This document shows, piece after piece, positions 58,732 through 64,000 of a stretch of DNA of 64,000 nt. The notes below the pieces were generated by a model. The model made no database searches, had not been told where the DNA came from, and worked only from the letters and a program-made list of their open reading frames with translations. The stretch comes from Spirodela intermedia (lineage: Eukaryota; Streptophyta; Magnoliopsida; Alismatales; Araceae). The position numbers and the translations under genes were made by a program. Every line of letters begins with the position of its first letter. Position 1 is the stretch's first letter. The stretch lies in assembly GCA_902729315.2 (NCBI GenBank), contig LR746266.1, positions 563,001 to 627,000 on the forward strand. The letters run 5' to 3'.

Positions 58732-60609
58732 ATGGCGAGGGAAGGGTCCAAGCACGGGAAAGGAGGTAGGAGTGTGCATTCCTCCACCACTTCGTCGCCG
58801 TCGACAAGCGCTCCCTCCTCCCCGGTCCTCACCTTCTGCGGCGCCATGATGGAGGAGAACATGCTCGACGCTGAGGATATCTTTACCTTGTGGGATCCGG
58901 AGCGATCTTCCTCCGCCAAGATGAGACCCCTCTTCTGCGGAAGCCGAACAGAGGCCCGGCGGTTCCTGCGGGCCGTCGACAACCTCCAGCGCGCCATGAA
59001 ATTCTTCGCGGAGGACTCTTCCAGATCCGGCACCGCCGCCATCATCCGCTGTCAGAACCTCATGCAGGCCGCGATGCGCCGCCTCCGGCGAGAGTTCCAT
59101 CAGATCCTCTCCGCCAAGCGCGATACCCTCGACTCAGAATCCGTCTCCCACAACTCATCCTACTCCTCACTCAGCGACCTTGAGGACGAAGATGTCAGCT
59201 CCCCCACCGAGTCAGTCGGCGACCTCCAGCGAGCCTCCGATCTCCGATTAATCGCCGACTCCATGATCTCCTCCGGTTACGGCAAGGAGTGCGTCGACAT
59301 CTACAGGCTCGTCCGCCGCTCGGTCGTCGAAGAAGGCCTCTACAAGCTCGGATTCGACAAATCCACCCCGAGCCAGGTGCAGAGACTCGGCTGGGATCTC
59401 CTGGAGAACAGGATATGGAACTGGGTGGCCGCGTCCAAGGTCGCCGTTCGAGTTCTCTTCTCCGGAGAGCGGGTCCTCTGCGCCCAGATCTTCTCCTCCT
59501 CATCTGTCCGCGAGACTGTCTTCGCTGAGATCGCCGCGGAGGCCGCCACGATGTTCTTCGGATTCCCAGAGCTGGTGGTGTCGAAAGCCAAATTCTCGCC
59601 GGAGAAAATCTTCCGGTTGCTGGACATATATGAGACCATCTTGGATCTGCTGCCGGACATCGAATCACTTTTCTCCTATCAATCAACATCCGCCGTCCGG
59701 TCTCAGGTTGTCGCCTCCCTCCTCAAGGTCGGGGAAGTGGTCCGGTTCTTGTTCGACGAGTTGGAATCGTCGATTCAGAAGGAGCACTCCAAGGAGGTGA
59801 TTTCCGGCGGCGGGCTCCACCCGTTGGCCCCGTACGTGGTGAACCATATCTGCCTCCTCGCCGACTACAGCAGCACCCTCGAGGACGTATTCGCCGAGCA
59901 CCCCGTCGAGATGTCTGCAGAGTCCTTACTCGAAGCAGGCACTTTCATGTCGGCGCCGCCGTCTCCATCGTCGCGGGGAGGAGAGGGTCCCCTCTCCACG
60001 GTATCTCTCCGGATAGGATGGCTCATCTTCGTCCTCCTCTGCAAGCTCGATACGAAGGCAGAGCGCTATGGCGAACCAGCTCTGGGTTACCTTTTCCTCG
60101 CCAACAACCTTCATTACATTGTCAACAAGGTCCGCCGGTGCAAGCTCTCTGATCTCTTAGGCGACGACTGGATGGCGACCCACGCGGCCAGGGCGCGACG
60201 GTTCGCCGCCAACTACGAGCGGCTGGCGTGGAACGACGTGCTGGGGGCGATCCCCGCCGATCTCGCCGCCATCTCCGAGATGGACGCGGACGCGGCGGAG
60301 CTCCAGATGCGGCGGTTTAACGATTCCTTCGACGCGGCGTGTAGGAGGCAGGCCAGTTGGGTGGTGACAGATAGGAGGATGGCGGAGGAGCTGAAGCTGT
60401 CCATAGCCGGGAAGGTCATCTCGGCTTACCGGCCGTTCTACGTGAGGTGCCGCGGGGAGGGAAGCTCTGGTGGCGCCGTCCGCTTTGCTCCGGAGGACTT
60501 GGCCAACTACATCTCTGATCTCTTCTGCGCCGACGCCGGGTCGAGCGTCTCGTCGGGGTCCGGGTCGTCTAAGGATGCATCGTCGCGACGGTCCGCGAAA
60601 ACTGTATAG
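58732..60609 (+). CDS. EXO70 exocyst subunit, second tandem copy (EXO70H-like)
   Basis: 625 codons without introns, with no length change against the first copy and about 27 amino-acid differences by my reading (about 96% identity). Differences cluster in RRDWDL/RLGWDL, ARYVANYIS/APYVVNHIC, RRYGANY/RRFAANY, DADEVALQ/DADAAELQ and the last residues CSKTV/SAKTV. No stop or frameshift is present, so both copies look functional. The same exocyst role is expected. An ATG 12 bp upstream (58720) is in frame but not shared with copy 1. Confidence 0.88.
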   Translation: MAREGSKHGKGGRSVHSSTTSSPSTSAPSSPVLTFCGAMMEENMLDAEDIFTLWDPERSSSAKMRPLFCGSRTEARRFLRAVDNLQRAMKFFAEDSSRSGTAAIIRCQNLMQAAMRRLRREFHQILSAKRDTLDSESVSHNSSYSSLSDLEDEDVSSPTESVGDLQRASDLRLIADSMISSGYGKECVDIYRLVRRSVVEEGLYKLGFDKSTPSQVQRLGWDLLENRIWNWVAASKVAVRVLFSGERVLCAQIFSSSSVRETVFAEIAAEAATMFFGFPELVVSKAKFSPEKIFRLLDIYETILDLLPDIESLFSYQSTSAVRSQVVASLLKVGEVVRFLFDELESSIQKEHSKEVISGGGLHPLAPYVVNHICLLADYSSTLEDVFAEHPVEMSAESLLEAGTFMSAPPSPSSRGGEGPLSTVSLRIGWLIFVLLCKLDTKAERYGEPALGYLFLANNLHYIVNKVRRCKLSDLLGDDWMATHAARARRFAANYERLAWNDVLGAIPADLAAISEMDADAAELQMRRFNDSFDAACRRQASWVVTDRRMAEELKLSIAGKVISAYRPFYVRCRGEGSSGGAVRFAPEDLANYISDLFCADAGSSVSSGSGSSKDASSRRSAKTV

Positions 60610-63290
60610 TTAACTCATTCAGACTGGTGAACCCTTACCAGAGCATACGCGATCGATTGTAGCACGGAAGTTGCGGCGATGATGCAAACAGTCAGCGGTA
60701 TCGATCGTAGAGTTTAAGATACCAGAGTTAAAAGTGCACTGGATTTCCAATTAATCAAACCATAACTTAGACATACAGAATTCAATGTTGTTTATGGAAA
60801 CATATTTGAATAAGACATTACGGACGGGGAGACCAAATCCATAAGAAAGTGTGAAGGATAAGCTTCTCTTGAGGTAGTTATTACTTGGTTGAACCCTAAA
60901 AGACATCTAGATAAAAGTGATTTTATCACAAGTGGCACTAAAGAGAAAAATAATTTTTTATCTTCTCTCAAGGTGAGGCACATATATGTATCACGTTAGG
61001 ATTGTAACCTCTTCAAACAATGCTCCTAAAAACTTTGACCATTGCAGCCTCTTCAAACATAGTGCTCATAAAAGCTTCTAAAATGGTATATTTCATGACC
61101 ATAAGAGTCATTTGATTAGATCGACCTTAGTTTTTTATTTTTCTCTTCTTTTTATGTGAAAAAGTCTAAATGCAAAAACTAAAGAAGAGTTCATAATTAG
61201 TGGTCAACCACTTTAAAATTATGTAATAAATATGAGAAGCCTAAAAATGTCTCATAAGTTAATTAGGCGTAGTTGATCACAAAAGTTACTTTATGAAAGC
61301 CTATGTTATGTATGTATTATTTTCGAATGTACTTTAAATATATATTTTTTAAAAAATTAGGTTGTTCCAAAGTTTATAAAAGTATTTTATAGGCTTCTAT
61401 GCAAGATTCTCTTTCTTGGGAGGGGTTCCCACATGTTTGTTAGGTTTTTATAAAAGGCATTTTTGTGACCCAAGGGAGACAATTGAAATATTATCACTTT
61501 TTCTCTCATGTGAAGTTACGCCTCTCTTTTTGTGGATTAAGCATCTCTTGTGGATTTAATAATATCCCCTTTTGATCTTGTGGATTCAAAGTTGCCCTCT
61601 TGTGGTTCAAGTGTTAAAGTCTCTAGTTCTATGAATTTAGAACCTACTTTCTTCTTAAAGATTTATGTTTCCTGGATTTAATTCCTGATTGTACTATTGT
61701 CCACATTAGGATTGTGTTAATGTATCATCTACTTGAAAAACAAAACTCCTTGAATCTTCATTTGAGTCATTATAGTAGTCCTAAATGTTACTTACATTAA
61801 AGATGCGTGAAAAACTATATAAACTCCATAAAATATAGGATATTTGTAATTATTTGTAGAACTCTAATTTGCTAATATTTCTTTGATTTCAGCTTATTGC
61901 ATGTACATCTTGGAAAACATTATTTCATAAATATACCATAACAAGATCAATAAGGTCAAATGTCTTCTTCCTTCTCTTATGGTCTATCATTGATTTATAT
62001 TTGTCATAATTTAGTACACAACATTTTAGGATTCTGTGGATTTCATTTATATAATATGTCATATTATTATGTAGCTTCTTACTTGTCTAGATAAATTAAG
62101 TAGTTCAAAAAAAAAAGGTTAAATATAGTAAACAATAGAAAATAGAGACTAGGTAGTTGATTGATTAATCATGGAGTTATAAGTGAGCTCTAACTAGGCC
62201 AAAGTGTATTCTCATTGTCTTAGTTTTTCTCTTAAAATGAATGTTTATAGAACGACAACCATAATATTTTTCTCTAACTAGATGTCAAGTTATATCACAA
62301 CCCAAGTGCCCTCTTAATCCTTCAAAATACAATTATCAAAATAGATATTTTCATAATAAGGTCCTAAGAATACATAATTGATTTTCACTAAATGAAAAGT
62401 ATTAGTGTATATGAATTTTTTTGCTTGATCAATTTACCTTACAACCATGTCAAAATAGATATTTACATAACTACCGGATTTTTTTTATTATCTTGATATA
62501 ACTCATTGAGATAATTGAAATTAATAATTTCAGCACATAAACACATTATTTTTCCTTCTCGGTGCATCTACAACTCAATTTAATTTTTTTAACATATGCT
62601 TGATAATAAACGTACATCAAAAAATAAAAAAGACTCATTTCACATGAATTTTGTTAGTAATAATTTGACTATTGATTGATTTTAGTGCCTAACGTTAAGT
62701 AAATAAGATGAATTCTCATTGAATTAAATAGTATTATCAAGTGTATAATGCTCAAACAAGAGCATATAATTCTAATTCATAAGTTAGTTTCTTTCTAATT
62801 TATTTATTTTTATTTTAAAAAATAATAGGATGCTCCTCTTGAGATAACACAACTCCTACCCCAACTATAGAAGCATCCAATTTCATTTGAAATAATTTAT
62901 CAAAATTTGGAGTGCTAAAATAAGAGTAGAAAATATTTTTTCTTTAATCACCTCAAAGTTTTACTTGTTGCACTAGTCCAATTGGAATTTCTCTTTTTGG
63001 AGACAATGGTAAAACTGAAATTTTGTATAAATCTTCGATAAGAAGATAATATATGGAAACTACACACCTAATGAATATTATTTGGCACTAGACCATCTTT
63101 GATGGTCTAAATTTTCTCTTCATCTACTTTAATATCATATATAGTGATCATATAACCAAAAAATATTATACCTTTTTGTCATGAAATTATATTTCTTGAA
63201 ATTGATATACATTAACATAAATTTTTCTATTGGTCAGAACTTGAAATATTGATCTTATGGATTGATATATTATTTTTGTTGATATTGTAA
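60610..63290. other. Second EXO70 3' flank, then AT-rich DNA
   Basis: Positions 60610-60945 are the counterpart of 49159-49520. Beyond that no gene is recognised. Positions 63060-63275 resemble 51040-51240 (ACACCTAATGAATATT, CATCTTTGATGG, TTGAAATATTGATC), so the similarity between the two flanks extends discontinuously into retroelement DNA. Confidence 0.5.
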
Positions 63291-63294
63291 GTAA

Positions 63295-63660
63295 AAAAAT
63301 CACCAAAAAAATAAATTTAATAAACAGTTTCAAAACTTAGTTCATCATTCTTATAAAACTACTTTAAGCATTTGATAAACCGAAAGACATAACCAATCAT
63401 TTATAGAGACATTTTGTTTTAAAATAGTTTTCCATTCATCATTGAGTTGAATTTGGATTTGATATCCACTTTTTAAAAAATCTTGAAAAAATAATTTGAA
63501 CCAGATATCAAATATATCATATAGTTGTGGATAAGAAAATGATACTTTACCATGATGTTGTTTCTATGTTGTTGACACACATGCATCAGCTACCATTCTT
63601 TTATGAAACTAGTGGATCAAGAACAGACCATTGACTCATGCTATCACTAAATAATCCTTT
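63295..63660 (-). mobile_element. Decayed Ty3/gypsy reverse-transcriptase remnant, second copy
   Basis: The minus strand shows LKSGYQIQ followed by NDEWKT and, after a short gap, a W-L-x-x-S-x-Y-Q-M block. This fits the RT order (DLKSGYHQI, then DEWKTAF, then EWLVMPFGL) with substitutions and frame breaks. No intact frame remains. It is related to 51170-51480, but each retains different parts. Confidence 0.6.
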
Positions 63661-64000
63661 TGATACCAACTCATTAATTTCTTCTTGTAAAGTGATAAAT
63701 TAGGTAAACTTGATATCAAAAGTGATAGGAGGAAGATAATTAGGATGAGTTATATAATAGAAAATTCATATAACACATGAATATTTTTAGTCAATTTAAA
63801 TACTAAATTTAACTTTAAGCAACTAGAAATAATTCAAACTTATCATCTACCAACATAACTGATTTCTTCTTTTTATTTCACTTTTTTGAAATCACTATCC
63901 GTCATTAGGTATAAGATAACTTTTTAACTATTTTTATAGAAGACATAACTATTATCATTCCCATGATTTCTGGCATCGTTATTAAATTTCCATGGTTTTC
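63661..64000. other. AT-rich DNA, no gene recognised
   Basis: The DNA resembles 51490-51860 in places (AAATTAGGTAAACTTGAT, CAACTAGAAATAATTCAAAC-like), so it probably continues the decayed retroelement. Confidence 0.4.

Overview
The window is nuclear DNA of a flowering plant. The evidence is intron-bearing genes of plant-only families (MKP1-type phosphatase, Mn-type MTP transporter, SLOW GREEN 1, NaKR-like metal-binding protein, EXO70 paralogues, GT14 glucuronosyltransferase-like protein, trehalose-6-phosphate phosphatase), decayed LTR retrotransposons, and a nuclear copy of plastid rpoB. GC-rich exons set in very AT-rich intergenic DNA point to a monocot. That is an inference, and I cannot name the species.

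Layout. 1-4.4 kb: AT-rich repeat DNA ending in a Ty3/gypsy-type LTR. 4.4-23 kb: a heavily rearranged nest. Two roughly 3.7-kb inverted arms (4380-8072 and 12031-15798) flank the 5' half of a UDP-glucose pyrophosphorylase gene. Each arm carries a plastid rpoB fragment, an unrecognised four-helix membrane ORF and a fragment of a trehalose-phosphate phosphatase (TPP) exon. Further partial copies follow, ending in a gene (19189-21988) in which the membrane ORF is fused in frame to an 11-exon TPP gene that carries a frameshift. 23.6-45.7 kb: ordinary genes, namely GT14 (+), MKP1-like (-), MTP (+), a small TIGR01589/A_thal_3526 protein (+), SG1 (+) and a NaKR-like HMA protein (+). A TE-rich gap lies at 34.7-39.4 kb. 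45.7-64 kb: two near-identical intronless EXO70 genes (47281-49158 and 58732-60609) on a segmental duplication that also copied the tail of the NaKR-like gene. They are separated and followed by AT-rich decayed gypsy DNA.

The intact single-copy genes work in unrelated processes: cell-wall glycosylation, MAPK signalling, Mn transport, chloroplast biogenesis, metal/ion homeostasis and exocytosis. There is no operon-like logic. The most unusual part is 4.4-23 kb, where mobile or fold-back DNA appears to have captured, joined and multiplied pieces of at least four host genes plus plastid DNA. All similarity statements come from reading the sequence by eye and were not checked by database search.
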